A stretch of 64,000 nt of DNA from Streptococcus suis (GTDB lineage: Bacteria > Bacillota > Bacilli > Lactobacillales > Streptococcaceae). The notes beneath the pieces are model-generated. The model was not told the origin of the DNA. It searched no databases and saw only the letters and a program-made list of their open reading frames with translations. Location: positions 62,001-126,000 of the forward strand of contig NZ_POIZ01000087.1 of assembly GCF_002960425.1 (NCBI RefSeq), in the 5' to 3' direction. Shown here one piece after another: positions 8,897-19,085 of the stretch. Numbering within the stretch: position 1 is the stretch's first letter; every line of letters starts with the position of its first letter. The translations under genes were made by a program, and so were the position numbers.

Positions 8897-9199
8897 TCAT
8901 TTATAGAGCAAGGGGTAGAGAGTGAGCTGGAACAAACCAGCGAGGGCAGTTACTAAGCTGAACAGTATAAAATACAAGGCGACCAAGGTGGCACTCAACA
9001 ATATCTGACGAACATTTTTAGTGTAAATAGCCGTTGGTAAGCTAGCTAGACCGAAAAAGGGGATGATAAAAAATGCTAGTTTAAAATTCACATTTACAAT
9101 ATCAAACCATTGACCTACTGGTAAAAATAGCATGGCGATGAGAAAAGCTGCAATGCTATACAAGACTATATTTATCCGTTTTAATAGTGTCACACCCAT
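8897..9199 (-). CDS. Membrane protein of unknown function (100 aa)
   Basis: No family recognised. The sequence begins [20 protein letters not shown] and has three predicted membrane helices (about 9-28, 40-58, 66-90) with few charged residues. It lies 12 bases downstream of another small membrane protein and has a strong terminator just after its stop, so the two form a short operon. A paired membrane component is possible but nothing in the sequence shows a function. Confidence 0.65.
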   Translation of the reverse strand: MGVTLLKRINIVLYSIAAFLIAMLFLPVGQWFDIVNVNFKLAFFIIPFFGLASLPTAIYTKNVRQILLSATLVALYFILFSLVTALAGLFQLTLYPLLYK

Positions 9200-9211
9200 A
9201 AAAAACTCCTT

Positions 9212-9490
9212 CTAGGGACCAAAGAAAACATAGCCCAGTCCAAATATCAAGGGGAAGGAAATAATCAATAGAATACTGGTAATGCCCGTCCACAGTTTTT
9301 TATAGTAAATCGACAAGATGAGAATCAATGCCCCTAGCAAAGGCAAAATCATCATGGTCGCCACGTTTCCCCAGCTAGACGGAAAAAACCAGTCCCGAAT
9401 CCAGTTATCAAGGAAAAAGGCAGATAGCAAAATCAACAGACCAAGTATAGTCAGATAATTCGTTACTTTTGACATATTTACTTTTTTCAT
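9212..9490 (-). CDS. Membrane protein of unknown function (92 aa)
   Basis: I start it at the ATG at 9488-9490 (MKKVNMSKVTNYLTILGLL) because AAAGGAG stands nine bases upstream; the longer in-frame start 13 codons earlier lacks such a site. Three hydrophobic segments are predicted (about 11-29, 43-60, 65-90). It is first in a two-gene unit with the 100-residue membrane protein. Function unknown. Confidence 0.65.
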   Translation of the reverse strand: MKKVNMSKVTNYLTILGLLILLSAFFLDNWIRDWFFPSSWGNVATMMILPLLGALILILSIYYKKLWTGITSILLIISFPLIFGLGYVFFGP

Positions 9491-9585
9491 GGCCCAACAC
9501 TCCTTTCTCTTTACACTTTCATTGTACACTTTTTTACCGTTTTTTCAATATATGTATATAGAGAAACTGTGACGGCGGAATCGAA

Positions 9586-9612
9586 AAAGCAGGGGAATGC
9601 CCTGCTTTCATG
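9586..9612 (-). terminator. Terminator of the glycosyltransferase gene
   Basis: AAAGCAGGG and CCCTGCTTT form a 9-bp stem with a five-base loop, followed on the minus strand by TTTTTCG, directly after the stop at 9616. Confidence 0.85.
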
Positions 9613-9615
9613 AAC

Positions 9616-11010
9616 CTAGTTATAACCTAGAGCAAGCTTATACTGCTTGCGTGCCTCTGAATAGCTAAATTTGTTAGCATAGTCAAGAATCGTCTTAGAC
9701 AATTCCTGTCGATCTTCTAAAGGTAAATTTGCTAGATTTTTCAAGACCTTGACAAGATCTTCTACACTATCAAAACCACATTGTTGATAGATACCTAATT
9801 CTTCTAAGACTTGATTATGGCCATAATCAACCCTGGAAAGGATAGGAATCAGTCCTTGGCCAAGACACTCTACCATGGCATTGGCAAACATTTCTGTTTT
9901 TGAACAAGAAAGATAGCCTAGGTATTGATTACGTTGGATAGTTACACTTGGGACAAACCCCTTAAATATGACATTTTCGGGGATAACATTCTCTTCTTTA
10001 AAAGCTTGGATTTCTTCGAATAGACCTCCGTAAATGTGAAGCTCTAACTCTGGTAGAAATCGCATAGCTTCTACAGCCATGGCTATTCGTTTGCCTTTAC
10101 TGAAGTTTCCAACAAGGAGTAGCTTATTGGAAGACAAACCTATTGGAAGTATTGGAGTAATGTTTACCGCAGTTGGTGGTAAAAATGTAGCTGTAACTCC
10201 CTCTTCAGCTAAGTTTGGAATGATGTATGGACTCGCTACATATATTTCCCTATCCAGGACAGTTGTGTAGGTTTCTCGGCTATTAACAGCCTCTACATGG
10301 TTATAATGTAGCACATCTCTATACCGAGCACCTACAGATTTACAATAGTCTTTTATTTTTTGTGAAGCAGCTTGAAGCTGGTCATTCAAAACAATATCCT
10401 CGTCAGGATTGAGGTTCTTAATCAGGTAATGAAGAAAGAGGTCGTCCGGAGTAATGAGACAATCTTTCCAATAATAATTACAGATATCCTTACCAATAAG
10501 TCCCCTAAGGGTCGCTTCTCCCGACCTATTCAGATACTCAAAACGGCCATCAGCATAACTAATATAAAACGGTCGTTCATGAACAGTAGTTGTGGCAATA
10601 TGAACCAAGGAGAGGCTACGTTCAATAATAATGCTAACAAACCTTGAGGAAGTCAAGCTAACATTGAAATAGCCAGTATCTGTTGTATAGATTATCTCAT
10701 TAGAGCCGATTTCTTTTTTACTCTCCCATGAAATCCCTTTAGCCTGCAAATCTTCTTCAAAGTCTTGGAGACTATAGTTGAAAATCTCAACATCAATATC
10801 AGAATAAAGGTGAGGCAGAATGACAACCTGGTCAGGGTTGAAACCGATATGGCGCATTTGTTCGCGCCAATAGGGAGCAGAATAAGGATTTGGTACAAGA
10901 AGTTTATTTGCGATACCTAAATCATTTAGAACATTTTGTCGAAATACTTGAGAGGTCTCGTAGCCAAAGGACTTATCCGTTAGCCAGTAGCGTAATGTAT
11001 AAACCGTCAC
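9616..11010 (-). CDS. Probable GT4-type glycosyltransferase next to a surface protein
   Basis: A 464-residue cytoplasmic protein with no signal peptide. The C-terminal half looks like a GT-B fold retaining glycosyltransferase: LLLVGNFSKGKRIAMAVEAM (about 295-315), LELHIYGGLFEE, ENVIFKGFVPS, and the nucleotide-sugar site GYLSCSKTEMFANAMVECLGQ with the usual Glu. The N-terminal half is less typical, somewhat like the GtfA/TagE class that decorates surface polymers or Ser-rich proteins. It is encoded 100 bases after the MucBP surface protein on the same strand, so that protein is a natural candidate substrate; this is inference. Confidence 0.75.
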   Translation of the reverse strand: MTVYTLRYWLTDKSFGYETSQVFRQNVLNDLGIANKLLVPNPYSAPYWREQMRHIGFNPDQVVILPHLYSDIDVEIFNYSLQDFEEDLQAKGISWESKKEIGSNEIIYTTDTGYFNVSLTSSRFVSIIIERSLSLVHIATTTVHERPFYISYADGRFEYLNRSGEATLRGLIGKDICNYYWKDCLITPDDLFLHYLIKNLNPDEDIVLNDQLQAASQKIKDYCKSVGARYRDVLHYNHVEAVNSRETYTTVLDREIYVASPYIIPNLAEEGVTATFLPPTAVNITPILPIGLSSNKLLLVGNFSKGKRIAMAVEAMRFLPELELHIYGGLFEEIQAFKEENVIPENVIFKGFVPSVTIQRNQYLGYLSCSKTEMFANAMVECLGQGLIPILSRVDYGHNQVLEELGIYQQCGFDSVEDLVKVLKNLANLPLEDRQELSKTILDYANKFSYSEARKQYKLALGYN

Positions 11011-11039
11011 CTTTTTCTCCTATTACTTTAAAAGAATAA

Positions 11040-11087
11040 TCAAAAGGATCTAGCGATAAAACAAGATCCTAAATCCTTTTGAAAACC
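11040..11087 (-). other. Inverted repeat between surface protein and glycosyltransferase genes
   Basis: CAAAAGGAT and ATCCTTTTG arms enclose a nested AGGATC/GATCCT pair, so two alternative stems can share the GATCC arm. No T-run follows, so it may attenuate or stabilise mRNA between the two genes instead of ending transcription. Confidence 0.5.
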
Positions 11088-11110
11088 ACAAATTTGACTA
11101 ACTTGAAAAT

Positions 11111-14100
11111 CTAGGCCGCAACTGTAGAATGAGTAAGACCGATTGAATCATATTCAACAGTCGGTGTCACAGACAGACTTGCTGGTTTGTAATAGTAGGT
11201 TATAATTGTCTCCCCTTCTTTTACATGTCCAACCTCTACAACATCTACATGGCTAAAGATATAAGGAACTTTTGGTGCTTCCTCTGTGATTTCTTTTGTA
11301 TAGGTGTAGGAATAATATCGAGTCTCGTAATAATTTTCCCCCACTTTATCTTGTCTCGTTCCGTTAAATCGTTCTACTTCTGTAGCTGGGTCGAAACCAC
11401 GAGCAATTGCTTGCTCTCTATAATCAATATTTTGATTCATTGCAGGCGCATCAGATTTTGCAACGTATGCAACAAATGTTTTTGTACCTTTAACAATTGT
11501 GTTATTTACAATTTGCCCTGTAGCACCCGTAGTAGTATCCAAGAATTCAACTGGAGAAGTAAGCATACCAGCTATTACTTTATCTTTTGCTGCTTTATCA
11601 AGTGTAGTATTGTACAACAAATAGGTAGGTGTGGTAACACTCTTAGTGTCCACAATAGAGCCATCTGCTCCCTTGATTGCAGTGGTTTCCACTGTTGCAA
11701 CAAGTTGGTTATCTACAACCTTAGTAGATGGAACAATTTCCTCACCCGTCACTTCATTGACATAACGCGTAATCACTGTTCCTCGAATTTCTTTAGTTGA
11801 AGCCTCAAGTTTACGATAGATATAGGTTACATAAGTTGTACCTTCTGTAACTGATTCAACTTCAGCCCCGTCAATTCCTGCTAGAACATAAACTCCATCA
11901 TTTGTTGTGATTCGTTCTTCCTTAACAGTAGCAGCATTGTAAATACCACCAATATTTTCTACTTTTGTATCTCTATCAGTTGGTACACCATCGATATAAG
12001 TTCTATTGACAGTCGTCCTAGTCACAACTCGATCAGTTACTAACGAAACTTCTGGTTTCAGTGTATTCCCTGCTTCGTCTTGGTAGCGAACAATAACTGA
12101 CCCTTTAGTTTCTGTAACTTCTTCTGTTTCAGTTCGAGTATTGTTTTTAAGTTGATAGACAAATGTTACATCGGTTGTGCCAACCTTCAAAGTACCTTGG
12201 CTTGGAGCAGAATTTTCAGCTAAACCTTTGAATGCATAATTATTGTTGTTGAAGGTAATTGCATCCTGTCTAATACTATCCGCATTATAGGTTACACCAG
12301 TCGGAGTCGTTGTCGTCTGAATTTCCTCGACCCCATCAGTAGTAATGCTGGTACGAGAAATAATGTTTACAGCACCGCTAAGCAATTCTTTAGATGGAGC
12401 AATTGGTGTACCTTCTTCATCTACAAAGTGCACATTTACTGTACCTGTTTCTTGTACTGGATCAAGAACTTTGCGAATTACTACAGGTTGAGCAACCTTA
12501 CGGTAAACATAGCTTACTGTTGTGTCGCCAGCAACAACTTTACCAGTTTCATTTCCTTCAACAGCTACAAACTCATATGTGTCGCCATTGTAGTCCAAGA
12601 CGGCTGCCTTAACTGCTGCTGCATTATAGGTTGCATCGCTGACTACTTTATTTTCTTTAATTTCTTCTACACCGTCAGTGGTAATCTTGGTACGGAAGGT
12701 TGTAGAAAGAACAGCATTTACCAATTCCTTAGAATCCGCAAGTTTATTACCAGCCTCATCGACATAATGAACAATAACCTTACCGGTTTCTTGGATCGGT
12801 TCAAGCTCTTCACGAGTGACAACTGGTTGAGCAACCTTACGGTAAACATAAGTAACTTCTGTCTCGCCAGCTATTACTTTGCCAGTTTCATTTCCTTCAA
12901 CTGACACAAACTCATAGGTTTCACCATTGAACTCCAAAACAGCTGCCTTTACTGCTACCGCATTGTAAGTTGCATCGCTGACTACTTTATTTTCTTTAAT
13001 TTCTTCGACACCGTCAGTGGTTACCTTGGTACGGAAGGTTGTAGAAAGAACTGCATTTACCAGTTCTTTAGAATCTGCAAGTTTATTCCCAGCCTCATCG
13101 ACATAATGAACAGTAACCTTACCGGTTTCTTGAATTGGTTCAAGCTCTTCACGAGTGACAACTGGTTGAGTAACTTTTCGGTAAACATATGTTACATCAG
13201 TTTCTCCAGCAACGACCTTCCCTGTTTCCTTACCTTTTACAGCAAGAAACTCATATGTGTCACCGTTGGATTCAATGGTATTTACTTTCAGGGCAGCAGC
13301 ATTATAGTCAAGATCATTTGGTACAGTATTTTCTTTAATTTCCTCTATACCGTTTACAGTCACTTTAGTACGATAAGTAGTAGAAACAACAGCATTTACC
13401 AATTCTTTAGAAGCAGCTATTGTATTGCCCTCTTCGTCAACATAGTGAACTGTAACCTTGCCCTTATTCTCCTGTGTCTCAGTTGTCAAATCAGCTGAAG
13501 GTAGAGTGTTAGGGCTTGTAGGTGTTTCTGCAGGTACAGATGCGATTTCTGGATAATAGCCAACATATTCCCAACAAGTATCTGTTGCAGGTGTATGAGT
13601 AAAGCGAGCATTTAATTGCAGTTTGACATTTTCAACCAAATCAAGGAAGGTTGATGAATTGGCGAGAACCGGTGTAGAAACTCCGATACTTCCTGCAACC
13701 AATAGAGCAATAGCTACATGTTTGCCTGTTTTACGGTTCTTAAACAATAAGTAACCACCAAATGTCAACATACCCAACCCTGAAATAGCAATAGTTTTTG
13801 AGCTAGCAGAGCCTGTTTTTGGCAAAATAGACTGTACAGATTTCGCAGGAATACCAGTTATCCTCGATACTGTCTGAGCAACAGTTGAAGGTGTTTCCGC
13901 TTTTGGTGTGACTGTTACTACAGGAGCTACTGGAACTTGTGGTTCAACTTGAGGTGTCCCAGGAACAACTGGGATTTGTGGAACTTGTGGCGTGCCAGGA
14001 ACTACTGGGATTTGTGGAACTAATGATGGTGGGGTTGGTAGGATTGGTTGTATCGGCTCAGGATCCACTGGAACAACTTGGCAACTACCAGAAGGTTTAT

Positions 14101-14401
14101 ATACGGCAACAAAACCAGTAATCCACTCAAAATTCCCTGTCTCTGGATTGATCCAAGAAAGCTGTTCATCAATATTACCTGATTTAATTCGTGCCTTTTG
14201 CTCCACTGTTAAATCATTGAAATTTACTCTACTAATCGTGGCATCTACCGTGCGATTCGTTTGCACTACTGCAGAATTAGTAGTCTCATTCGCAGAAACC
14301 AATGATGAACCTGCAAGGACGCCAACTGTACCTAGTAGTGCCACTCCAAGTCCTTTGACAGCCTTATGTTTTCGAAATCCATACTTATGTTTTTTTTCCA
14401 T
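11111..14401 (-). CDS. MucBP-repeat surface protein with N-terminal LPKTG and no C-terminal anchor
   Basis: A 1096-residue surface protein. It begins with a long signal peptide (residues 1-38, ending LVSANE), then LTVEQKARI (64-72) and VAVYKP, a Pro/Val/Gln linker with repeated IPVVPGTPQV, and an LPKTG motif at 193-197. LPKTG is followed by a hydrophobic helix (203-220), the basic KNRKTGKH and a second hydrophobic segment (229-247) ending in VLAN like a signal peptide. The rest is six MucBP-like repeats, each with (V)HYVDEAGN-type starts and VTYVYRK ends; three are nearly identical with a 113-residue period. There is no C-terminal sorting signal. The same N-terminal module occurs in the metalloprotease at 21209. 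Likely mucus or host-glycan adhesin; binding target unknown. Confidence 0.8.
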   Translation of the reverse strand: MEKKHKYGFRKHKAVKGLGVALLGTVGVLAGSSLVSANETTNSAVVQTNRTVDATISRVNFNDLTVEQKARIKSGNIDEQLSWINPETGNFEWITGFVAVYKPSGSCQVVPVDPEPIQPILPTPPSLVPQIPVVPGTPQVPQIPVVPGTPQVEPQVPVAPVVTVTPKAETPSTVAQTVSRITGIPAKSVQSILPKTGSASSKTIAISGLGMLTFGGYLLFKNRKTGKHVAIALLVAGSIGVSTPVLANSSTFLDLVENVKLQLNARFTHTPATDTCWEYVGYYPEIASVPAETPTSPNTLPSADLTTETQENKGKVTVHYVDEEGNTIAASKELVNAVVSTTYRTKVTVNGIEEIKENTVPNDLDYNAAALKVNTIESNGDTYEFLAVKGKETGKVVAGETDVTYVYRKVTQPVVTREELEPIQETGKVTVHYVDEAGNKLADSKELVNAVLSTTFRTKVTTDGVEEIKENKVVSDATYNAVAVKAAVLEFNGETYEFVSVEGNETGKVIAGETEVTYVYRKVAQPVVTREELEPIQETGKVIVHYVDEAGNKLADSKELVNAVLSTTFRTKITTDGVEEIKENKVVSDATYNAAAVKAAVLDYNGDTYEFVAVEGNETGKVVAGDTTVSYVYRKVAQPVVIRKVLDPVQETGTVNVHFVDEEGTPIAPSKELLSGAVNIISRTSITTDGVEEIQTTTTPTGVTYNADSIRQDAITFNNNNYAFKGLAENSAPSQGTLKVGTTDVTFVYQLKNNTRTETEEVTETKGSVIVRYQDEAGNTLKPEVSLVTDRVVTRTTVNRTYIDGVPTDRDTKVENIGGIYNAATVKEERITTNDGVYVLAGIDGAEVESVTEGTTYVTYIYRKLEASTKEIRGTVITRYVNEVTGEEIVPSTKVVDNQLVATVETTAIKGADGSIVDTKSVTTPTYLLYNTTLDKAAKDKVIAGMLTSPVEFLDTTTGATGQIVNNTIVKGTKTFVAYVAKSDAPAMNQNIDYREQAIARGFDPATEVERFNGTRQDKVGENYYETRYYSYTYTKEITEEAPKVPYIFSHVDVVEVGHVKEGETIITYYYKPASLSVTPTVEYDSIGLTHSTVAA
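12450..13480 (-). repeat. 339-bp tandem repeats within the surface protein gene
   Basis: Near-identical units, for example starting TACCGGTTTCTTG at 12781 and 13120 (339 bases = 113 codons apart). They encode adjacent MucBP-like domains; such identity allows copy number change by recombination. Confidence 0.8.
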
Positions 14402-14462
14402 AAATTTTTCTCCTAATATGATATCATGTCAGTTACTATAAATAGACAGTACTTACATAGTC

Positions 14463-14491
14463 ATTTTATTACATATTTAAGATTTTTTCAA
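14463..14491 (-). promoter_or_regulatory. Promoter of the MucBP surface protein
   Basis: On the minus strand -35 TTGAAA (14486-14491), a 17-base spacer, -10 TAAAAT (14463-14468). The ribosome site TTAGGAG stands shortly before the ATG at 14401. Confidence 0.6.
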
Positions 14492-14593
14492 GTGATATTA
14501 AAAGATTTTTTTTGAATGTTCAGTTCTTACTGCTTATCGCATAACCTAACCAAAACCATCTACGTAGTTGATTTACAATGATAAAGAAAACGC

Positions 14594-14620
14594 TAAAAAA
14601 GCAGAGTTCCCCCCTGCTTT
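14594..14620 (-). terminator. Terminator of glucokinase
   Basis: AAAGCAG and CTGCTTT arms with a short G-rich loop, then TTT on the minus strand, directly after the glucokinase stop. Confidence 0.75.
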
Positions 14621-14625
14621 AGATA

Positions 14626-15585
14626 TTATTTCAAGACGAGTGATGCTGCTCCTAGGACACCTGCATCATTGCCTCGTGTTGCCAAAACAATTTGTGTGCT
14701 TTCCTTGATTTGTGGGAAGCTATTTTCAGCAAATACCTTGCGAACGCCATCCAATAAGAACTCTCCTGCTGCTGATACACCGCCACCCAGAACGATGTAG
14801 GCAGGATTGAGGACTGCAGCAATGTTTGCACAAGCAACACCTAGGTATTCTGAGAAGTGACGATAAACAATGAGAGCCAGGTCATCACCTTCTTTTGCCA
14901 AATCAAAGACATCTTTAGCCGTTACATCTTGCCCATCGTCAATCATCTGTTTCAGTTTTGCATCGCCAGCGTATTGGTCTGCATAACGACGGCTGAGGTT
15001 GACAATACCTGTCGCCGAAGCCACAGTTTCCAAGCACCCTTTCTTACCACAAGTACAAGCAAATGGCTCATCAAAGTCAACTGTGATATGGCCCAATTCA
15101 CCTCCAGCACCTTTGACACCACGAATGAGGTTACCAGCAGCGATGACACCACCACCAACACCAGTTCCTAGGGTCATAAAGACAACGTTTGGATTATTGT
15201 TACCAGCACCAACCCATTGCTCACCGAGGGCCGCAACGTTTGCATCATTGTCGATAAAGAATGGTAGACCAAGGGCAGCCTCAAATTGTTCTTTGACCAA
15301 CTGCAAGGTTTTCCAATTGAGGTTATAGGCACCTATAACAGTACCAGCTTCGCTATCCACGACACCAGGCGAACCCATACCAATACCCAAGAAATCTTCC
15401 TTTGTCAAGCCATGAGTTTCAAAGCGGTGTAGAATGCTTTCAATAATATCAGGAACAATGTGACTTCCATCATCCAAAATATTCGTCTTGATGGACCATT
15501 TTTCTTGGATTTCCCCCTCAGTAGTCAAAATGGCCAACTTAACAGATGTACCACCCAAGTCAATACCGATAATTTTTTTAGACAT
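14626..15585 (-). CDS. glcK: ROK-family glucokinase
   Basis: Phosphorylates glucose to glucose 6-phosphate with ATP. From the ATG at 15585 the protein has 319 residues. The phosphate-binding GIDLGGTSVKLA is at the N terminus, ROK features are DNDANVAALGE, GTGVGGGVI, and the zinc motif with CTCGKKGCLE, and the C-terminal LGGGVSAAG closes the fold. The start was chosen because GAGGTG stands six bases before it; the GTG three codons upstream lies within that site. A -10 TATAAT lies in the spacer upstream. It stands alone between two terminators. Confidence 0.95.
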   Translation of the reverse strand: MSKKIIGIDLGGTSVKLAILTTEGEIQEKWSIKTNILDDGSHIVPDIIESILHRFETHGLTKEDFLGIGMGSPGVVDSEAGTVIGAYNLNWKTLQLVKEQFEAALGLPFFIDNDANVAALGEQWVGAGNNNPNVVFMTLGTGVGGGVIAAGNLIRGVKGAGGELGHITVDFDEPFACTCGKKGCLETVASATGIVNLSRRYADQYAGDAKLKQMIDDGQDVTAKDVFDLAKEGDDLALIVYRHFSEYLGVACANIAAVLNPAYIVLGGGVSAAGEFLLDGVRKVFAENSFPQIKESTQIVLATRGNDAGVLGAASLVLK

Positions 15586-15671
15586 AATCATCACCTCAAA
15601 TGTATTTTCTTTATTATATCATAATGCAAAGGTTTGCGTAAAGCCTTTTCATAAAATTGTATGTATAAAAA

Positions 15672-15695
15672 TTGCCCTATCTGAACAGATAGAGC
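15672..15695 (-). terminator. Terminator of the DUF1149-to-membrane-protein operon
   Basis: GCTCTATCT and AGATAGGGC on the minus strand with a GTTC loop, then AATTTTTA; it overlaps the stop of the gene ending at 15677. Confidence 0.7.
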
Positions 15696-16012
15696 AAAAC
15701 TAAAAATTGAATATGCAAGATAAAGCGACCGACAGAAAAGAGCATGGCAACCGTGAAGTTACTGCCTTCCTTGGTTCCATTGTAGAGAAAAAGAGTAGAA
15801 ATAAAGGTAAATCCTAGGGCAAATCCCACCATCTGAACAGCGTGATAGGCTTGACTGTAAAAATAGAGCGTAACAGCCAACAAGAACAGGGATAAGACTG
15901 TCAACAGCAAGCGTAAAGCATTCATCTTTTTGGTATTAAAATAGCTAAACAAAGCCGCTCCCAAGGTCACCAAGAGATAGATGACCATATACGACATGAC
16001 AAGAACTTTCAT
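15677..16012 (-). CDS. Membrane protein of unknown function (111 aa), last gene of operon
   Basis: Four predicted membrane helices fill most of the sequence (MKVLVMSYMVIYLLVTLGAA; then 31-49, 57-77, 88-109). It starts on the base next to the ABC-F stop codon, so it is translationally coupled and is the last gene of the six-gene operon. I do not recognise a family. Its job cannot be deduced from the housekeeping neighbours. Confidence 0.7.
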   Translation of the reverse strand: MKVLVMSYMVIYLLVTLGAALFSYFNTKKMNALRLLLTVLSLFLLAVTLYFYSQAYHAVQMVGFALGFTFISTLFLYNGTKEGSNFTVAMLFSVGRFILHIQFLVLLYLFR

Positions 16013-17881
16013 TTAGCCCTCCAGTTCGCTCAGATACTCATAGCGCTCATATTTTTCCAAGAGCAAATCGTTTTTCTCATCCAATTCCTTCTGCAAATCG
16101 GACAATTTTGTAAAATCACTGCCACAGGTCAGCATTTCCGCCTCGATTGCCGCAATCCGCTCCTCTAAGCCAGCAATATCCTCTTCGATGGTCGCCCATT
16201 CCTGCTTCTCAAAATAGGACATCCGCTTCTTAGTTTCTTTTACCTTCTCGGATTTCTCCTTTGGTTTTTCCAAGGAAATGGCAGAGCGGGAAGCCAGAAA
16301 GGCCTTCTCATCCAGATAGTCTGTGTAGTTGCCAAAGAAGGTCTCGATGCCCTTATCTTCGAAAGCCAAGATTTTATTGGCTACCTTGTCTAGGAAATAA
16401 CGGTCGTGACTGACGGTAATGACCGGACCAGTAAAGCCCTGCAAGAAATGTTCCAAGACTGTCAGAGTCGCTATGTCCAAGTCGTTGGTCGGCTCGTCCA
16501 GTAAGAGAACATTGGGCCGTTCCAAGAGAATTTTCAGCAAGTAAAGTCGCTTCTTCTCCCCACCTGATAGCTTTTCAATCAGGGTACCATGAGTGTTGCG
16601 TGGGAAGAGGAATTGCTCCAAGAGTTCTGCGATAGAAACCATACCTGATGTCGTTTTAGCTTCTTCTGCCACTTCCTGCAAGAAATTGATGACCCGCTTA
16701 CTTTCGTCCAAGCCCTTGATGGTCTGAGAAAAATAACCGATACGGATGGTTTCACCAATATCTACCTTACCACTGTCTGCTTGTAAGTCACCTGCAATCA
16801 GATTGAGCAAAGTGGATTTTCCTTTACCATTATCACCAACAATGCCAATACGGTCCTTGTTTTGAATGAGCAAGTTAAAATTAGATAGAATTGGCTTGTT
16901 TGGATAGGAAAAGCTGACGTTTTCAAAGTTGATAACTTTTTTGCCGATACGAGAGGTTTCAAAATTGATTTCCAGTTCGCTATCGTCAACCTTGTGGGCC
17001 AAGTCGCCTTTCAAATCATGAAAACGATTGATACGAGCCTGCTGCTTGGTTGCACGGGCCTGAGGCTGTCTGCGCATCCAAGCCAGCTCTTGTTTGTAGA
17101 GCTGTTCCTTCTTATGGCGAAGAGCGGCATCTCGCTCGTCCTGCTCTGCCTTTAAGCGAACATAGTCCTGGTAATTGCCCTGATATTCGGTCAAGCTAGC
17201 ACGGTCTAGTTCGAAAATCCGTGTTGCCACATTGTCCAAGAAATAGCGGTCGTGGGTAATAAAGAGAACGGATTTCTTGGTATTTTTCAAGAAAGTTGTC
17301 AACCACTCAATAGTATCAATATCCAGGTGGTTTGTCGGTTCATCCAGCAAGAGCAAATCCGCATTGCCAAGGAGGACTTGGGCCAACTGCACCCGTCTGC
17401 GCAGACCACCTGACAACTCGGCAACTGTTTTGTTAAGCTCTGTTAAGCCAAGTTTGGACAGAACGGTCTTGACCTGGCTTTCAATTTCCCAAGCGTTGAG
17501 AGCATCCATTTCTGCCATCACCTTTTCTAGTCTGGCTTGACTGCTTTCATCATAGTTTGACAAGAGCCGTTCATATTCACGGATTAGCTGGGTTTCCCGT
17601 AAATCCGAAGACAGAACAGTATCTAAGACAGTTTGGCTTTCATCAAAATCAGGTTCCTGGGTCAAATAAGAAATTTTATAGGCATTCTTAGTCTGGAAAG
17701 GGGACACATCGCCATCAAAACCGATGCGACCTGACAGGACATCCAACAAAGTCGTCTTTCCAGTACCATTGACACCAATAATTCCGATACGGTCGCCTTG
17801 GTGAATGATAAACGAAAGGTCTGCAAAAACCGTCTTATCACCGACAGACTTGGTCAGGTGTTCAACGATAAAATCACTCAT
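16013..17881 (-). CDS. ABC-F family ATPase (Uup/YfmR type)
   Basis: A 622-residue cytoplasmic protein with two ABC ATPase domains and no membrane helices, as in ABC-F factors that act on the ribosome. Walker A motifs are GVNGTGKTT and GDNGKGKST, signatures LSGGLRRRV and LSGGEKKRL, and both Walker B motifs have Glu ([22 protein letters not shown]). The linker between domains is rich in Arg, Lys and Gln, and the C-terminal 80 residues form a predicted coiled coil ([18 protein letters not shown]). It overlaps cca by eight bases. Resistance ABC-F proteins exist, but the layout points to the housekeeping type. Confidence 0.9.
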   Translation of the reverse strand: MSDFIVEHLTKSVGDKTVFADLSFIIHQGDRIGIIGVNGTGKTTLLDVLSGRIGFDGDVSPFQTKNAYKISYLTQEPDFDESQTVLDTVLSSDLRETQLIREYERLLSNYDESSQARLEKVMAEMDALNAWEIESQVKTVLSKLGLTELNKTVAELSGGLRRRVQLAQVLLGNADLLLLDEPTNHLDIDTIEWLTTFLKNTKKSVLFITHDRYFLDNVATRIFELDRASLTEYQGNYQDYVRLKAEQDERDAALRHKKEQLYKQELAWMRRQPQARATKQQARINRFHDLKGDLAHKVDDSELEINFETSRIGKKVINFENVSFSYPNKPILSNFNLLIQNKDRIGIVGDNGKGKSTLLNLIAGDLQADSGKVDIGETIRIGYFSQTIKGLDESKRVINFLQEVAEEAKTTSGMVSIAELLEQFLFPRNTHGTLIEKLSGGEKKRLYLLKILLERPNVLLLDEPTNDLDIATLTVLEHFLQGFTGPVITVSHDRYFLDKVANKILAFEDKGIETFFGNYTDYLDEKAFLASRSAISLEKPKEKSEKVKETKKRMSYFEKQEWATIEEDIAGLEERIAAIEAEMLTCGSDFTKLSDLQKELDEKNDLLLEKYERYEYLSELEG

Positions 17882-19085
17882 TGTCTAATCTCCCTTTTAC
17901 AAATGCCATAATGGCTTCGACTTCATTTGGTAATATTCCTTCTACGATTTCGTACTCGACCTGTTTGAGTAGGTTTCCCAAGACAGGACCAGGTTTGAGG
18001 TCAAATGCCTTCATCAGATGACCACCATTGACAACAATTTCATGCTTGTCGTGGATGGTCAAGGCTTGATCAATCTGGTCAATTGCTTCAAAATCAGTAA
18101 CAAGACCTTGTGCTTGACGAAGTTCTTCTACCAAGTACAAGAATTCTTTGCCATACTTGAAACAGATTTGTTTGGTGACTGGACCTGCTTGGCGAAGCTG
18201 ATAAATCTCTACCAACTTGACCACGCTGCGTTGGAAATCATTGCTGGTTTTCCATTTTTTTAGGAAGGACTTGATGTTCTCGATACCTAAACAGACAAAG
18301 AGCATGGCCCAAGCTTGTTCTGAAGTCGAAAATCGGAAGTCCTCTACCAAACTGGTCAGCATGGTTTCAAGCTTTTCTCCCTTACCTGCTAGGTCAGGCA
18401 AGAAATCATAAGCCTTGGAATCAATCAGAGCGCGCAAGCCTTTTCGCCAAAAATCCGCCATCAAAAGCTTATCAAACTCGATGAAACTGCGCTCCACAGA
18501 GATTTTTTCTAGTAGCGGAGCGGTTTGGACCATGGCATCAAAGGTCGTCGGCTCAATCTCAAAGTCCAAGGTCGCCGCAAAGCGAAATCCACGCATGATA
18601 CGGAGAGCATCTTCGTTGAAACGCTCAGCTGGTATGCCTACAGCCCGCAGGGTACGGTTTTCCAAGTCGGTCATCCCATCAAAGAGGTCGACAATCTGTG
18701 CCTCTTCATCAAGGGCAAAGGCATTGACCGTGAAGTCGCGACGTTTGAGATCCTCTTCTAAGGAACGTACAAAAGAAACTTGACTAGGTCTGCGGAAGTC
18801 CACATACTCCTCCTCCGTCCGAAAGGTCGTGATTTCATACTCTTTGCTGCCTTCTAAGACCAAGACAGTCCCATGCTCAATCCCCACATCAATGGTCCTC
18901 GGGAAAATCTGCTTGGTTTCTTGGGGATAGCTGGATGTGGCAATATCCACATCGTGAATAGGTCTGCCCAAAATAGCATCCCGTACAGATCCGCCAACAA
19001 AATAGGCCTCAAAGCCAGCTGCTTTAATTTTCTCTAAAATCGGCAAAGCCTCCTGAAACTCAGAAGGCAGATTGTTTAATTTCAT
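17874..19085 (-). CDS. cca: CCA tRNA nucleotidyltransferase
   Basis: Adds or repairs the 3' CCA end of tRNAs without a template. The 403-residue length fits class II bacterial enzymes of firmicutes. The catalytic head has [12 protein letters not shown] (30-41) and HDVDIATS with the metal-binding Asp pair, and motifs [10 protein letters not shown] and RIMRGFRFA follow. It overlaps dapB by four bases (ATGA) upstream and the ABC-F gene by eight downstream, so the three are co-translated. Confidence 0.97.
   Translation of the reverse strand: MKLNNLPSEFQEALPILEKIKAAGFEAYFVGGSVRDAILGRPIHDVDIATSSYPQETKQIFPRTIDVGIEHGTVLVLEGSKEYEITTFRTEEEYVDFRRPSQVSFVRSLEEDLKRRDFTVNAFALDEEAQIVDLFDGMTDLENRTLRAVGIPAERFNEDALRIMRGFRFAATLDFEIEPTTFDAMVQTAPLLEKISVERSFIEFDKLLMADFWRKGLRALIDSKAYDFLPDLAGKGEKLETMLTSLVEDFRFSTSEQAWAMLFVCLGIENIKSFLKKWKTSNDFQRSVVKLVEIYQLRQAGPVTKQICFKYGKEFLYLVEELRQAQGLVTDFEAIDQIDQALTIHDKHEIVVNGGHLMKAFDLKPGPVLGNLLKQVEYEIVEGILPNEVEAIMAFVKGRLDNE

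Noticed and set aside
12394-13498. Several plus-strand frames of 72-158 codons
   Set aside because: Antisense shadows of the MucBP repeats.
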